Positions 35,548-45,562 are shown, counted from the first letter of the stretch. The stretch is DNA of 64,000 nt from BOG-908 sp964242115 (GCA_964242115.1 CAXSZX010000007.1:62001-126000), one strand, 5' to 3'. Notes: a model not told the origin generated them from the letters alone. Translations and numbers: made by a program.

Positions 35548-37494
35548 TTGGATCGTTCTGACGACGTTTTCTCTTTGCACACCAGGCTTCGCGATCGGAC
35601 GCGCGAAGTCGAGATGAGTCTGGCCGACTACCTCGACGCCTGCCGAGCCGACCCGGGCTGTTACGCCAGCCCCGCAGAACGCATGCTGCGCGCAATCGGC
35701 GAGCCCGAGATGGTCGACACCTCGCGTGACCCTCGACTGTCCAGGCTTTTCCTGAACAGGACGCTGCGTGTCTACCCGGCGTTCTCGGAATTCCACGGGA
35801 TGGAAGACACGATCGAGCGCATTGTCGGCTTCTTCCGCCATGCAGCCCAGGGCCTCGAAGAGCGCAAGCAGGTTCTCTATTTGCTGGGCCCGGTGGGCGG
35901 CGGCAAATCCTCCCTCGGAGAGCGGCTGAAGTCGCTGATGGAGCACGAACCCATCTACGTGCTCAAGGCTGGGAGCGAGCTGAGCCCGGTATTCGAAAGT
36001 CCGCTCGGCTTGTTCGACCCGGAGACCACCGGCGTCCTGCTGCACGAACAATACGGCATTCCGCTGCGCGTGCTGACAGGCATCGCCAGCCCGTGGGCGT
36101 TGAAGCGCCTGGACGAGTGGGACGGCGACATCCAACGCTTCCGGGTAGTCAAGCTGTATCCGTCACGCCGCCGGCAGGTCGCCGTCGCCAAGACCGAGCC
36201 GGGCGACGACAACAACCAGGACATCTCGGCGCTGGTCGGCAAGGTGGACATCCGCAAGTTGGAGACGTTCAGCCAGAACGACCCGGACGCCTACGGCTTT
36301 TCCGGCGGGTTGAACCGCGCCAACCAGGGCATCCTCGAGTTCGTGGAGATGTTCAAGGCGCCGATCAAAATGCTGCACCCGCTGCTGACGGCAACGCAGG
36401 AGGGCAACTACCTCGGTACTGAGAACATCGGAGTCATCCCGTTCCAGGGCATTCTGCTGGCGCACTCCAACGAGGCGGAGTGGCAAAGCTTCCGCAACAA
36501 CCGCACCAACGAGGCATTCCTAGATCGCGTTAGCGTGGTGAAGGTGCCTTACTGCCTGCGGGTGACCGAGGAAGGCCGCATCTACCACAAGCTGATCAGC
36601 AGCTCGGCGCTGGCTGAGGCGCCGTGCGCGCCGCACACGCTGGAAATGCTGGCGCGGTTTGCAGTGCTGTCGCGCCTGAAGCCGCACGCCAACTCCAAGC
36701 CCTTCGCCAAGATGCGTGTTTACGACGGAGAGAACATCCGCGAGACCGACCCCAAGGTGAAGAGCATGCAGGAGTACCGGGATTCCGCCGGCGTAGACGA
36801 GGGGATGGACGGCGTCTCCACGCGCTTCGCCTACAAGGTGCTCTCGGCCACCTTCAACCACTCGACCAGCGAGGTTTCCGCCGACCCTGTTCACCTGATG
36901 TACGTGCTGGAGCAGGCGATCCGGCGGGAGCAGTTCCCGGCTGAGACGGAAGCTGCATACCTCGCGACCATCAAGAGCGAGCTTGCCGCACGCTACGCCG
37001 AGTTCATCGGCAACGAGATCCAGAAGGCCTACCTCGAAAGCTACGGCGATTACGGGCAGAACCTGTTCGACCGTTACCTGGACTACGCCGACGCGTGGAT
37101 CGAGGACCAGGACTTCAAGGATCCGGACACCGGACAGATGTTGAACCGCGAGCTGCTGAACGCAGAGCTGACCAAAATCGAGAAGCCGGCCGGGATCGCC
37201 AACCCGAAGGATTTCCGCAACGAGGTGGTGAAGTTCGCGCTGCGCACGCGGGCCGCCAACTCTGGCCGCAACCCGTCTTGGACAAGCTACGAAAAGATCC
37301 GCGACGTGATCGAAAAACGTATGTTCAGCCAAGTGGAGGATTTGCTGCCGGTTATTAGCTTCGGCTCCAAGAAGGACAACGAGACGGAGAAGAAGCACAA
37401 CGACTTCGTCGACCGCATGGTCTCGCGCGGCTACACGGAACGTCAGGTGCGCCGGCTGGTCGAGTGGTACATGCGCGTCAAACAGTCGGCCTGA
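35548..37494 (+). CDS. prkA: PrkA-type serine protein kinase (YeaG)
   Basis: A 648-residue protein starting at a TTG with AGGGAA about 5 bases upstream. The N-terminal AAA domain has Walker A LLGPVGGGKSSLGERL. The middle holds the PrkA signature (GLNRANQGILEFVEMFKAPI; LTATQEGNYLGTENIG; LLAHSNEAEWQSFRNNRTNE). The C-terminal PrkA domain includes YLESYGDYGQNLFDRYLDYA. Family members phosphorylate proteins in response to nutrient stress and stationary phase; in enterobacteria yeaG-yeaH are RpoS-dependent. It is the first gene of a three-gene operon. Confidence 0.93.
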   Translation: MDRSDDVFSLHTRLRDRTREVEMSLADYLDACRADPGCYASPAERMLRAIGEPEMVDTSRDPRLSRLFLNRTLRVYPAFSEFHGMEDTIERIVGFFRHAAQGLEERKQVLYLLGPVGGGKSSLGERLKSLMEHEPIYVLKAGSELSPVFESPLGLFDPETTGVLLHEQYGIPLRVLTGIASPWALKRLDEWDGDIQRFRVVKLYPSRRRQVAVAKTEPGDDNNQDISALVGKVDIRKLETFSQNDPDAYGFSGGLNRANQGILEFVEMFKAPIKMLHPLLTATQEGNYLGTENIGVIPFQGILLAHSNEAEWQSFRNNRTNEAFLDRVSVVKVPYCLRVTEEGRIYHKLISSSALAEAPCAPHTLEMLARFAVLSRLKPHANSKPFAKMRVYDGENIRETDPKVKSMQEYRDSAGVDEGMDGVSTRFAYKVLSATFNHSTSEVSADPVHLMYVLEQAIRREQFPAETEAAYLATIKSELAARYAEFIGNEIQKAYLESYGDYGQNLFDRYLDYADAWIEDQDFKDPDTGQMLNRELLNAELTKIEKPAGIANPKDFRNEVVKFALRTRAANSGRNPSWTSYEKIRDVIEKRMFSQVEDLLPVISFGSKKDNETEKKHNDFVDRMVSRGYTERQVRRLVEWYMRVKQSA

Positions 37495-37505
37495 GCGGGC
37501 AGCCG

Positions 37506-38786
37506 TTGGACATCATCGACCGCAGACCCAACCCGCACGGCAAGAACCTCGACAACCGCCAGCGCGTTCTGGCACGCGCCCGCGCAGCCGTGCGGCAGGC
37601 AACTCGCGCGGCGGTGGAACAGGGGACGTTGCGCGAGATCGCCCGCGACCAGTCCGTCACCATCCCGTCCGACGTGTTGCACGAGCCAAGCTTCCACACC
37701 GTGTTCTCCAGCGGCAAACGACAGGTGGTGTTCTCCGGCAACCACGAGTTCTCTGCCGGCGACCGCCTGCCGCGCTCGGAGAAAGGTGGCGCTGGCGGCG
37801 GTGCCGGCGACGGGTCAGGCGGTGGCGAGGGCCAGGACGGTTTCCGTTTCGTGCTGACCAGGGACGAGTTCCTCGACCTGTTCTTCGACGACCTGGAGCT
37901 GCCGGACCTGGTAAAAAGCCAGATCGTCGCCACCGAAACGATGGTGCCGGTGCGCGCCGGCATAAGCGTGGATGGCACGCCATCGCAGATCGACATGTCG
38001 CGAACGATGCGCCAATCGATGGCGCGGCGGATCGGGTTACGCCGGCCAAAACCAGCCGAGGTGGTCGCACTCGAGGCCGAGATCGGGCGGTTGGACCAGG
38101 ACGGCGACGAGGCCGAGCGGTTGCCGGCGCTGCGGGCCGAGTTGGAGTTGGCACTACGCCGGCTCGCCCGCGTGCCCTGGGTTGACCCGGTGGATCTGCG
38201 CTACCGGCGCTTCACCCAGACGCCGCAGCCCAGCGCGCGCGCGGTGATGTTCTGCCTGATGGACGTGTCCGGCTCGATGAGCGAGCAGATGAAGGACCTC
38301 GCCAAGCGCTTCTTCCTGCTGCTGCATGTGTTCCTCGAACGCCGCTACAAGCGTGTGGACCTGGTGTTCATCAGGCACACCGAAGTGGCCGAAGAAGTGG
38401 ACGAGACCACGTTCTTTACCGATCCCCGAACCGGCGGCACGGTCGTCTCGACAGCGTTGACCGAGTTCCTCCGCATCCAGCGCGACCGCTACCCGCGGGA
38501 GTCCTGGAACATCTACGCAGCACAGGCCTCCGACGGTGACAATTCCTCGAGCGACACGCAAAAGGCGGTCAGCCTGCTGGAAACCGACATACTGCCGGCC
38601 GTGCAGCACTACGCCTACATCGAGGTCGGCTCGTCGGCGGTGATCCGCAGCGCCACCGATCTGTGGCGTGGCTATGAGCCGCTGTCCCAGCGCAGCCCGC
38701 GTTTGGCGATGCGCCGCGTCGCCGAGGCTGGAGAGATATTCCCGGTGTTTCGCGACCTGTTCCGGCGCAAGGCGGCCGCCGCGTGA
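37506..38786 (+). CDS. yeaH: YeaH/YhbH family protein (DUF444)
   Basis: About 426 residues starting at a TTG 11 bases after the prkA stop (LDIIDRRPNPHGKNL, matching the family's IDRR start); an in-frame GTG at 37464 inside prkA is the alternative. It has a Gly-rich linker (GGAGGGAGDGSGGGEG) near residue 100, then a vWA-like domain with MFCLMDVSGSMSEQMKDLAK (DxSxS metal site), LVFIRHTEVAEEVDE and QASDGDNSSSDTQKA. It is the standard partner of PrkA and SpoVR in stress operons. It overlaps spoVR by four bases. Confidence 0.9.
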   Translation: MDIIDRRPNPHGKNLDNRQRVLARARAAVRQATRAAVEQGTLREIARDQSVTIPSDVLHEPSFHTVFSSGKRQVVFSGNHEFSAGDRLPRSEKGGAGGGAGDGSGGGEGQDGFRFVLTRDEFLDLFFDDLELPDLVKSQIVATETMVPVRAGISVDGTPSQIDMSRTMRQSMARRIGLRRPKPAEVVALEAEIGRLDQDGDEAERLPALRAELELALRRLARVPWVDPVDLRYRRFTQTPQPSARAVMFCLMDVSGSMSEQMKDLAKRFFLLLHVFLERRYKRVDLVFIRHTEVAEEVDETTFFTDPRTGGTVVSTALTEFLRIQRDRYPRESWNIYAAQASDGDNSSSDTQKAVSLLETDILPAVQHYAYIEVGSSAVIRSATDLWRGYEPLSQRSPRLAMRRVAEAGEIFPVFRDLFRRKAAAA

Positions 38787-40315
38787 GTAGCGCATCCGCC
38801 TTGCTCTACCAGGGCACGGACTGGGATTTCGCTACGTTGCGGCGAAGCTACGACGCGATCGAGCGGATCGCCTGTGAAGAGCTCGGCCTGGAGGTCTACC
38901 CCAACCGCATCGAGGTGATCACCGCCGAGCAGATGCTGGACGTCTACACCGCGCACGGCATGCCGCTGACCTACCGTCACTGGTCTTACGGCAAGCGGTT
39001 CCTGCAACACGAGACCAGCTACCGGCGCGGCTACAGCAGCCTGGCCTACGAGGTGGTGATCAACTCAAACCCTTGCATCAGCTACTTGATGGAGGAGAAC
39101 TCGGCCACCATGCAGGCGCTGGTGATCGCGCACGCGGCGTTCGGCCACAACCACTTCTTTCGCAACAACCACCTGTTCCGACAATGGACCGAAGCGTCTG
39201 CGATCCTCGACTACTTGGAGTTCGCGCGCGCTTACGTGGGCGGTTGTGAGGACCGTCATGGCGTGGCGGCGGTGGAACGCGTGCTGGACGCGGCGCATGC
39301 ACTGTCGCGCCACGGGGTGAATCGTCACGGCGGCGCGCGGTCACTGAACCTGAAAGCCGACCTCAGGCGCGAAGAGGAGCGGCGCACCTACGACGAGCAG
39401 ATGTTCGACGACCTCTGGCGCACCGTTCCAGGCGTCTCGCCGAGTTCGAGGTCTGATAAGGTTGCCGAGCGGCGCCGCAAGTTCGCGTTGCCAGAAGAGA
39501 ACCTGCTCTACTTCATCGAGAAGCACTCGCCGAAACTGCAATCTTGGGAACGCGAGATCATCCGCATTGTGCGTCTGATCGCGCAATACTTCTACCCGCA
39601 GCCGCAAGCCAAGGTCATGAACGAGGGTTGCGCCACCTGGGTGCACAACCGCATCATGACCCGCCTGCACGAGACTGGGCAGATCGACGATGCAGCGTTC
39701 CTCGAAGTGATACACTCCACTGCCAACGTCATCATGCAACCGGATTTCGACCATCCGGCCGGCGGGCCTGGCTTCAACCCCTACGCGCTCGGCTACGCTG
39801 TAATGAGCGACATCGAACGCATGTGCACGCAGCCGACACAAGAGGACCGCGCCTGGTTCCCTGACATTGCCGGCAACGGCGACCCGCTCGGCACCCTGCG
39901 CTACGCCTGGGCGAACTTTCGTGACGAGAGCTTTATCCTGCAATTCCTCTCGCCGGTGGTCATGCGGAAGTTTCGCATGTTCCGGCTGCTGGACGACACG
40001 TCCGACCCCATGCTGCTGGTCGACGCGATTCACGACGACGAGGGTTACCGTGCCATCAGGCGCAGCCTGGCACAAAGCTACGATCCCGGTGAGGGTGACG
40101 CTGACGTGCAGGTGGTAGACCTGGACCTAGACGGCGATCGCCGTCTGACATTGCAGCATCGCACCCGGCCAGGGCGGCTTCTAGGCAAGCGGGATGCCGA
40201 ACAGACGTTGCAATACGTGGCCGAGCTCTGGGGTTACAATGTGACGTTGCAAGAAGTCGACAGCGAAAGCGACGCAGTGCTCGTCACGTACACGGACCGT
40301 CCAGCGGCTAGGTAA
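38783..40315 (+). CDS. SpoVR family protein (YcgB)
   Basis: A 510-residue protein whose GTG overlaps the yeaH stop (GTGA). It has the SpoVR signature throughout: WSYGKRFLQHETSYRRGYSS, YEVVINSNPCISYLMEENSA, AHAAFGHNHFFRNNHLF, LLYFIEKHSPKLQSWEREII, and KVMNEGCATWVHNRIMTRLH. The biochemical role is unsettled; in Bacillus it affects spore cortex formation, and in Gram-negative bacteria it accompanies PrkA and YeaH. It completes a textbook prkA-yeaH-spoVR operon. Confidence 0.93.
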   Translation: MSSASALLYQGTDWDFATLRRSYDAIERIACEELGLEVYPNRIEVITAEQMLDVYTAHGMPLTYRHWSYGKRFLQHETSYRRGYSSLAYEVVINSNPCISYLMEENSATMQALVIAHAAFGHNHFFRNNHLFRQWTEASAILDYLEFARAYVGGCEDRHGVAAVERVLDAAHALSRHGVNRHGGARSLNLKADLRREEERRTYDEQMFDDLWRTVPGVSPSSRSDKVAERRRKFALPEENLLYFIEKHSPKLQSWEREIIRIVRLIAQYFYPQPQAKVMNEGCATWVHNRIMTRLHETGQIDDAAFLEVIHSTANVIMQPDFDHPAGGPGFNPYALGYAVMSDIERMCTQPTQEDRAWFPDIAGNGDPLGTLRYAWANFRDESFILQFLSPVVMRKFRMFRLLDDTSDPMLLVDAIHDDEGYRAIRRSLAQSYDPGEGDADVQVVDLDLDGDRRLTLQHRTRPGRLLGKRDAEQTLQYVAELWGYNVTLQEVDSESDAVLVTYTDRPAAR

Positions 40316-40621
40316 GCTGGCGTCATTACCAAGACGTCCGCAGCTGTTCACGTGTCAGCGTGTTGTTGATACTCTTAGGCCGGTAAAGCAAACCTGCGAT
40401 CACGGAGGCCATGCGTTGGAGATCATGTCGCAATGATCTCACCCGTCGGCAGGTCGCCTCCGACAGCGACGTTGCAGCACGGAACGAGGCCTCTTTGTGT
40501 CAGGCCATCTAGGACTACCTGCCAACCAGGTATCGGTTGAGGCAAAAGTCCGACTACACCAGGTCGGACCTCGCTCTCGCCGAAGTTAAACCGCCGACCT
40601 TGTATCGTTGATTGGCCAGGA
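40316..40621. other. Intergenic stretch after spoVR
   Basis: About 300 bases. A minus-strand frame (40423-40620) reads through as FNFGESEVRPGVVGLLPQPI but has no start signal outside repeat copy 13 and no known domain; it may be decayed coding DNA. Confidence 0.4.
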
Positions 40622-40749
40622 AGAAGGCAAGTGTGTCTCGTTTGAAAAAAGCATGAAGAAACTGGTTCTCCAGGTGAGTTTCGCGGGAGGGTCGGCGCCA
40701 GCGGAGACAAAGGTTTTTTCATTTTTTCAAAAGACAGGCCTTAGGTTTC
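40622..40749. repeat. Bipartite inverted-repeat element, copy 13 (degenerate)
   Basis: AGAAGGCAAGTGTGTCTCGTTT start, AGAAACTGGTTCTCC, CGGAGACAAAGGTTTTTTC and AGACAGGCCTTAGG end. Many changes in both stems. It lies between the convergent spoVR and glycosyltransferase genes. Confidence 0.55.
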
Positions 40750-40951
40750 TCACCGCCGATCAAACTCCGTAAACTTTCAGGAGAGACGGCCCTTCGCGCT
40801 GCTGCTGGTATAGGCTTCCATCGAGATAAGCCGGCAATGACTCGCATTGGGCTGACGATAATCACGTAGCGCATTATCAAGTTCAACATGGCATGAGCAC
40901 CGCCAGAACGCTGGAAACGTTGTTCTCTGGTCTGACGATCTGTGTGAGAAC

Positions 40952-42076
40952 CTACAAGCTTGATGGGAGATCGGACATCTCGGCGTCCGTCATGACAGGC
41001 GACCGTGCTATTGCGCCAATACGGGCGGCATCTTCCATCACGCCGATCACGCGGTCGATTGCCCAGGCGGGGTTGAGTTCCGCACGCCACGAGTACTCCT
41101 CCGCAGCGCGTGCCAGTCGCGAGTAGGCGACGTTGTTGTTCCAAAGTCCGCGGAGACAATCGGCCCACTCGGCTGCGGGAGCGCGTGGGTCGAGGCAGAT
41201 GCCACCTTGTCCGATCGCCTCCGTGAGACCGCCGATACGCGAGCCGATGACGGGGATGCCATTCATGTGAGCTTCAGACGCGACTCGACCATAACCTTCT
41301 TCCCACTGGCTCGGTGCAAGCAGGATACGGGCTTCGGCGTAGATGCTGATCATGCTTTTGAGGTAGGGAACGAACCGCACGTTGGGAGTCTGCTGCAACA
41401 TCGCTTTTACTACTTGGCGGCGCTTGCGTGGCAGGACCCATGACTCGACAAAGGTGAATGGGATGTCCGGGCAAAGTCGCGCTATGTTGATGGCCAGTTC
41501 AAGGCCTTTCTCGGGAACGGTGCCGACGAACACGACCGATCGTCTGGTGTGCTCCTTGGCGACGTAGCGCGTTCGATCAATTAACGGCGGAACGACAACG
41601 CTTTCTACTCCAAAGCGAGCCTGGTAAAAATTGGCAGTGAACCGGGAGTTGGCTAGGTAACGCGCTGTCAGTCCGACAGGGCTGCCGTTCATTCGGTGGA
41701 GTTGCGCATCGCGCCAGTACACTGCAATCGGCACACCCAACGCGTTGATCCTGTGGGCGACCGGCATAGCGTTCATGGCTTGCACCAGAACGGCATCAGG
41801 CTGGAAGTGGTCGATCGCCTGTTCTATATGAAGGCCAATCTTCTCCACGCGGTAGGTGGGATATCCATTGAACGTGTTGAGGTCAAAATGCCGACGCCTA
41901 AGCCCCATCTGCGCCATCGCATGTACACCCATGATGCTCTTGCGCTTCAAGGTTGTAGCGATGGCGACGTCCAACCCCCTATTCCTGAAGGCCGATAGCA
42001 ACTCCAGGGAGGAGGTCTGCGCGCCACCGGTTTGCTGTGGCAGGAAGGGCTCGGCCAGTGCGATCAAGACGCGCAT
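40952..42076 (-). CDS. Glycosyltransferase family 4 (GT-B fold)
   Basis: A 374-residue cytosolic glycosyltransferase; the ATG lies 8 bases after the preceding gene's stop. The N-terminus RVLIALAEPFLPQQTGGAQT carries the acceptor-side Gly loop. The C-terminal half has VVFVGTVPEKGLELAINIAR, LLAPSQWEEGYGRVASEAHM (the EX7E-type donor-binding motif) and GIPVIGSRIGGLTEAIGQGG. It transfers a sugar from a nucleotide donor during surface-polysaccharide assembly; sugar and linkage cannot be predicted. It is the last gene of a four-gene minus-strand polysaccharide operon. Confidence 0.9.
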   Translation of the reverse strand: MRVLIALAEPFLPQQTGGAQTSSLELLSAFRNRGLDVAIATTLKRKSIMGVHAMAQMGLRRRHFDLNTFNGYPTYRVEKIGLHIEQAIDHFQPDAVLVQAMNAMPVAHRINALGVPIAVYWRDAQLHRMNGSPVGLTARYLANSRFTANFYQARFGVESVVVPPLIDRTRYVAKEHTRRSVVFVGTVPEKGLELAINIARLCPDIPFTFVESWVLPRKRRQVVKAMLQQTPNVRFVPYLKSMISIYAEARILLAPSQWEEGYGRVASEAHMNGIPVIGSRIGGLTEAIGQGGICLDPRAPAAEWADCLRGLWNNNVAYSRLARAAEEYSWRAELNPAWAIDRVIGVMEDAARIGAIARSPVMTDAEMSDLPSSL

Positions 42077-42084
42077 GACCTTCG

Positions 42085-42987
42085 TCAGACGAGGTTGGAC
42101 GTGCGGGACGCCTGGCACGGGAGCCCATACGCGGCGGTCAACAGCCGGATGGTCGTATCGTTCATGATGTCGCCGCCTACGTTGACGCGATTTAGGCCGT
42201 GCCGTTGCGAGAGCAGCCAGGTGACCAGCGGCCGACGATGGCCGAGCGTGGTGACGTTCAAGCCAGCCCGCCGCTCCATCCAGTATAACCATAAGTCATC
42301 GGCGTATGGCGCCACTGAACGAAACGCATCTTCGTCAGTCGCCTCCTCGGGAAGAGCGTAAGGAAAATAGAGCGTGCCGCCAACACCGGTCGCGAGCAAG
42401 TATGGCGACGTCTCCGGGTCTGGCACCTCCCACTCCCAATGGAGATAGGGAAGCGGCTTGCCGCTGGTGTCTAATCGTAGGCGATGTGCCCGGTGGCAAA
42501 CGATGGTCGGGTGAGCAGCGTCGTAGCCGCCTACTAGTCGTTCGAGCCATGTGTGATCGTAGTAGACATCGTCATCTGCGGTTGCAATAAAGCTGCCGGG
42601 GTATGCACGCAGGCTCGGTATCAGCTTCGTAAACGCTCCGAGATCGCGGGTTTTGCAAATCTGTAGGCCACAGCGCTCCAGCATGCGGACGCTGCGAGGC
42701 AGACGCGAGAAATCTGCTTCTCCAACCCAGAGTATAGTGGCATCCGCACGAAGACTTTGTGACAGCAGACACTTCAACGTCAACGCTAACGTATCAAACC
42801 GCTTGGGATGTGACGTGAGCGAGACTATCAACTCAGCCGGCAATTCATGTGCCTTCCGGCCATTTCTTTGCCGTGACCAGAGAAACTGGGTCTTTGCCTG
42901 TGCAATCAAGCTTGCAGCGACCTGCAAAAGCTTGCGTCGTCCCCGGCCTGCGAAGATGTAAAGCCGACTTCGGCTTTTCAATGTCAA
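42085..42987 (-). CDS. GT-A-type glycosyltransferase
   Basis: A 300-residue protein read from a TTG 4 bases after the stop of the 2OG oxygenase gene; a second TTG two codons later is possible and neither has a clear Shine-Dalgarno. The core ELIVSLTSHPKRFDTLALTL, SLRADATILWVGEADFSRLP and GSFIATADDDVYYDHTWLER shows a GT-A fold with the metal-binding DDD motif. A later acidic segment (SVAPYADDLWLYWMERRAGL) could hold the catalytic base. It resembles glycosyltransferases of capsule or O-antigen loci. Sugar unknown. Confidence 0.8.
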   Translation of the reverse strand: MTLKSRSRLYIFAGRGRRKLLQVAASLIAQAKTQFLWSRQRNGRKAHELPAELIVSLTSHPKRFDTLALTLKCLLSQSLRADATILWVGEADFSRLPRSVRMLERCGLQICKTRDLGAFTKLIPSLRAYPGSFIATADDDVYYDHTWLERLVGGYDAAHPTIVCHRAHRLRLDTSGKPLPYLHWEWEVPDPETSPYLLATGVGGTLYFPYALPEEATDEDAFRSVAPYADDLWLYWMERRAGLNVTTLGHRRPLVTWLLSQRHGLNRVNVGGDIMNDTTIRLLTAAYGLPCQASRTSNLV

Positions 42988-42990
42988 ATC

Positions 42991-43893
42991 TTATGACCGA
43001 GGATGTCTCTTGCGCGCGATCAACTTCAACCCGTCCCAAATGAGCGGTGGGAAAACGGATTTTAGCCCGCCCCGAAGACGGTCGCGTAGTGGCATCTCTT
43101 CCGGGGTAAGATAGCGCGTGCTGAGCCGTTTGGCCGGTGTCGGATCTGGACGGCCATTTGTATAATAGTAGGCCGCCACGGATCTCCTTGAGCGTCCATC
43201 TGGCGTTCTTACCGGGTCGGGATGACCATGGAAGCTCTCAGCGCTTTGCGCGAACAGGATGGACCGGCCGAACACCGGCACAACTTTGTCTTCGCATTCG
43301 GACCGGTTCCACAATTCCAGGGCACCCCCCCATTCCGCTTGCCAACCTTCGTTAAGGTAGGTGATCAGGACGAGCCGGTTATCCAGCAAAGTATCACCGT
43401 GCCGGGTGAAGTCGACATGGACGCGAAACTTGCCGCCCATCGGGATCTCGTGCAGGCCACCGCCTCGAAGGACCGGGTCTGTCACAAGCGCCTCGACCCC
43501 GGTGATACAACTCAGAAATTGCGTAAATTTTGCTCGGTGGATCAGGTCGAAGTAGCTCTGACTACCAGGGCCGAGTTGCGCGTTGGGGCGAGTGCCGCGT
43601 TTAAGTTCGTTCTTGTTGTCGTATCTGATCCAATCTTCGCTTCGCACGCGACCGTAGTCGAGCGCTATTCTGTGAAGCAGGGCGGGATCAAACAAATTGT
43701 CGATGACGACGTGCGGGAAAGGATTAGCGTTGTCGAATACGGCCCTAAGCACGTGCAGAGCTGGATCGGACTCGACCGCTTCGTTCAATCCGTCGTCGGT
43801 GTAGCACTCGTGTAATCGCACTAGACTGAGCGGCTCACGTCCTCCCCGTTCCGTCACTGTAAGTTGCCGAGCCGCGGCCAGAGAAGCAGACAT
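42991..43893 (-). CDS. 2-oxoglutarate/Fe(II)-dependent oxygenase
   Basis: A 300-residue protein with a double-stranded beta-helix. Iron ligands are visible as FRVHVDFTRHGDT (HxD, His about 159) and SFHGHPDPV (distal His about 222), and the 2-oxoglutarate Arg in RRSVAAYYYTNG. The layout (PFPHVVIDNLFDPALLHRI at the front, GGALELWNR between) matches prolyl-4-hydroxylase/Tpa1-like oxygenases found in sugar-polymer loci. It may hydroxylate a sugar, lipid carrier or surface protein. It is followed 4 bases later by a glycosyltransferase gene, so it belongs to the polysaccharide operon. Confidence 0.88.
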   Translation of the reverse strand: MSASLAAARQLTVTERGGREPLSLVRLHECYTDDGLNEAVESDPALHVLRAVFDNANPFPHVVIDNLFDPALLHRIALDYGRVRSEDWIRYDNKNELKRGTRPNAQLGPGSQSYFDLIHRAKFTQFLSCITGVEALVTDPVLRGGGLHEIPMGGKFRVHVDFTRHGDTLLDNRLVLITYLNEGWQAEWGGALELWNRSECEDKVVPVFGRSILFAQSAESFHGHPDPVRTPDGRSRRSVAAYYYTNGRPDPTPAKRLSTRYLTPEEMPLRDRLRGGLKSVFPPLIWDGLKLIARKRHPRS

Positions 43894-44056
43894 AGGAGCC
43901 CTACAAATACGCCGCGGAAGACCGGCTGGTTAAGCCGTTTCGACAGATACATGAACCTGCAGTGCGGTAACATACACGGTTCTGTGTGGTCGTTCAAACC
44001 TCTGTCTAATGAACTGTCATTGACATACTTAGCCAAAAAACACTCGCGAGGATTAC

Positions 44057-45562
44057 CTAATGATCATCATCTACAACTTTAGGTCGTAAGAAGGACCACG
44101 CCAAGCTTAGCGTTCGAGCCATCGTGACACGCCCTTGCCGGAATAAACCCAGTGTTGCGATAGAGGCAATCTCAGCCACACACAGAGACGCAGCCAGTAC
44201 TACGATCGGGCCAGACGGAAGGATATTCCGTGCCACCAGCACGACCGCAAATGAGGTGATGCCGGCAACGTAGTGCGGATACGCCATCCTGAAGACGGAG
44301 CTGCGCCGAACCGGGCCTTTTCGCGTAACAAGCCACCACGAGAGCGGCGTGCGAAGCACCTCTCCAAGCGCGTAGCCTGTCGCGACACCGACTGGACCGT
44401 AAGGTAGACCGAGGACGAACCCAGTAACGCATACAATCGAGTTGAACAGGCCCCAGAACATGTACTCCCGCGTGCGGTGCTGACTGATAAACAACCAGCC
44501 GATCGAGTTATTAAGCGCCTGAAAAAAGCTTGCGATTCCAAGCGCTACGAAAATGGAAGACGCATCGGCAAACTTATTGCCTAGCAGCACAGGGACAAGT
44601 ACGTCTGCTGTAGCTACCATGAACACGATGCCTGGTAGCGTGACCAGCAACATCTGCGACTGTACCTGTAGGTAAGCCCGGTTATAGCGTTCAGGGTCGT
44701 GCGCTGTATGTGACAGCACTGGAAGCATGACCTTGGCGATGGGCGCGTTGATCTGCTGAAGCGGCAGCAGCATCAGCTTATACGCACGGTCATACAGACC
44801 TAACGAGCGGTCTCCCCAGGCGCGCGCGATTAAAACATTGTCGAGATTACGTGAGATATAGTTTCCGACGTTAAAGCCCGTAACATTGCTGCCGAAATGC
44901 AGCGCCGATGTTGCTCCCGAATTGCGAGCTGGCAGTGACGGCCGCCAACCCGTCGCGACCCAGGCCCCGATCGCGGGTATCGACGTCTGCACAATGCTGC
45001 CAACGTAGAGTGCCCAATAGCTATGAAAGATAAGCGCCGCCGTCGCCGACAACACAAGAGATGCAGCGCCGGCGCCTATATCCAGCACTGCAAGCGCTCC
45101 AAACTGCATACGCCGACTCAGCAGGGCGTAGTGCACCGAGCTTGCGCCGCTGATGATGACGTTGAGGCCGAGCGCTGTGGTGAGCTTGCCGACGCGCGGA
45201 TCGCTGTAAAACATGCTGACGAGAGGCGAAAGGGCGAACAATGCACAACCTACGCCGCAGCTCATACCAAGGCTGACCCAGAACAGTGTGCTCACTTCCG
45301 GCTGTGTCAAGCTGCGTTTCTGGATGATCGCCTGAGCGAGGCCTAGATCCTGAAACAAACCTGCGAAGCCAACGATTGGTCCGGCCATGGCGAACAGGCC
45401 GAACTGAGACGGCGCTAGCAAGCGGGAAAGCACAACGACCGATGCGACCTGGATAAGCAGTCGCAAGCCTTGTGAGACTCCTGTTTTAATGACTCCAACA
45501 GTAGCCCGACGTTGCAACCCACCCAAGGGCGGATCAAATGACGCTGACGAAACGCTTGGCAT
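44057..45562 (-). CDS. Polysaccharide flippase (Wzx/MOP superfamily)
   Basis: A 501-residue inner-membrane protein with about 12-14 helices. The N-terminal cytosolic stretch leads to GVSQGLRLLIQVASVVVLSR, then LLAPSQFGLFAMAGPIVGFA, the family signature of lipid-linked oligosaccharide flippases. HFGSNVTGFNVGNYISRNLD begins the second half, and the pattern repeats with GYALGEVLRTPLSWWLV. It would flip lipid-linked repeat units to the periplasm for the glycosyltransferases encoded downstream. It is first in the operon, with a gap of about 160 bases to the oxygenase gene. Confidence 0.9.
   Translation of the reverse strand: MPSVSSASFDPPLGGLQRRATVGVIKTGVSQGLRLLIQVASVVVLSRLLAPSQFGLFAMAGPIVGFAGLFQDLGLAQAIIQKRSLTQPEVSTLFWVSLGMSCGVGCALFALSPLVSMFYSDPRVGKLTTALGLNVIISGASSVHYALLSRRMQFGALAVLDIGAGAASLVLSATAALIFHSYWALYVGSIVQTSIPAIGAWVATGWRPSLPARNSGATSALHFGSNVTGFNVGNYISRNLDNVLIARAWGDRSLGLYDRAYKLMLLPLQQINAPIAKVMLPVLSHTAHDPERYNRAYLQVQSQMLLVTLPGIVFMVATADVLVPVLLGNKFADASSIFVALGIASFFQALNNSIGWLFISQHRTREYMFWGLFNSIVCVTGFVLGLPYGPVGVATGYALGEVLRTPLSWWLVTRKGPVRRSSVFRMAYPHYVAGITSFAVVLVARNILPSGPIVVLAASLCVAEIASIATLGLFRQGRVTMARTLSLAWSFLRPKVVDDDH

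Noticed and set aside
40423..40722. Minus-strand 99-codon frame after spoVR
   Set aside because: Its only start codons lie inside repeat copy 13, and no domain or ribosome-binding site is visible.
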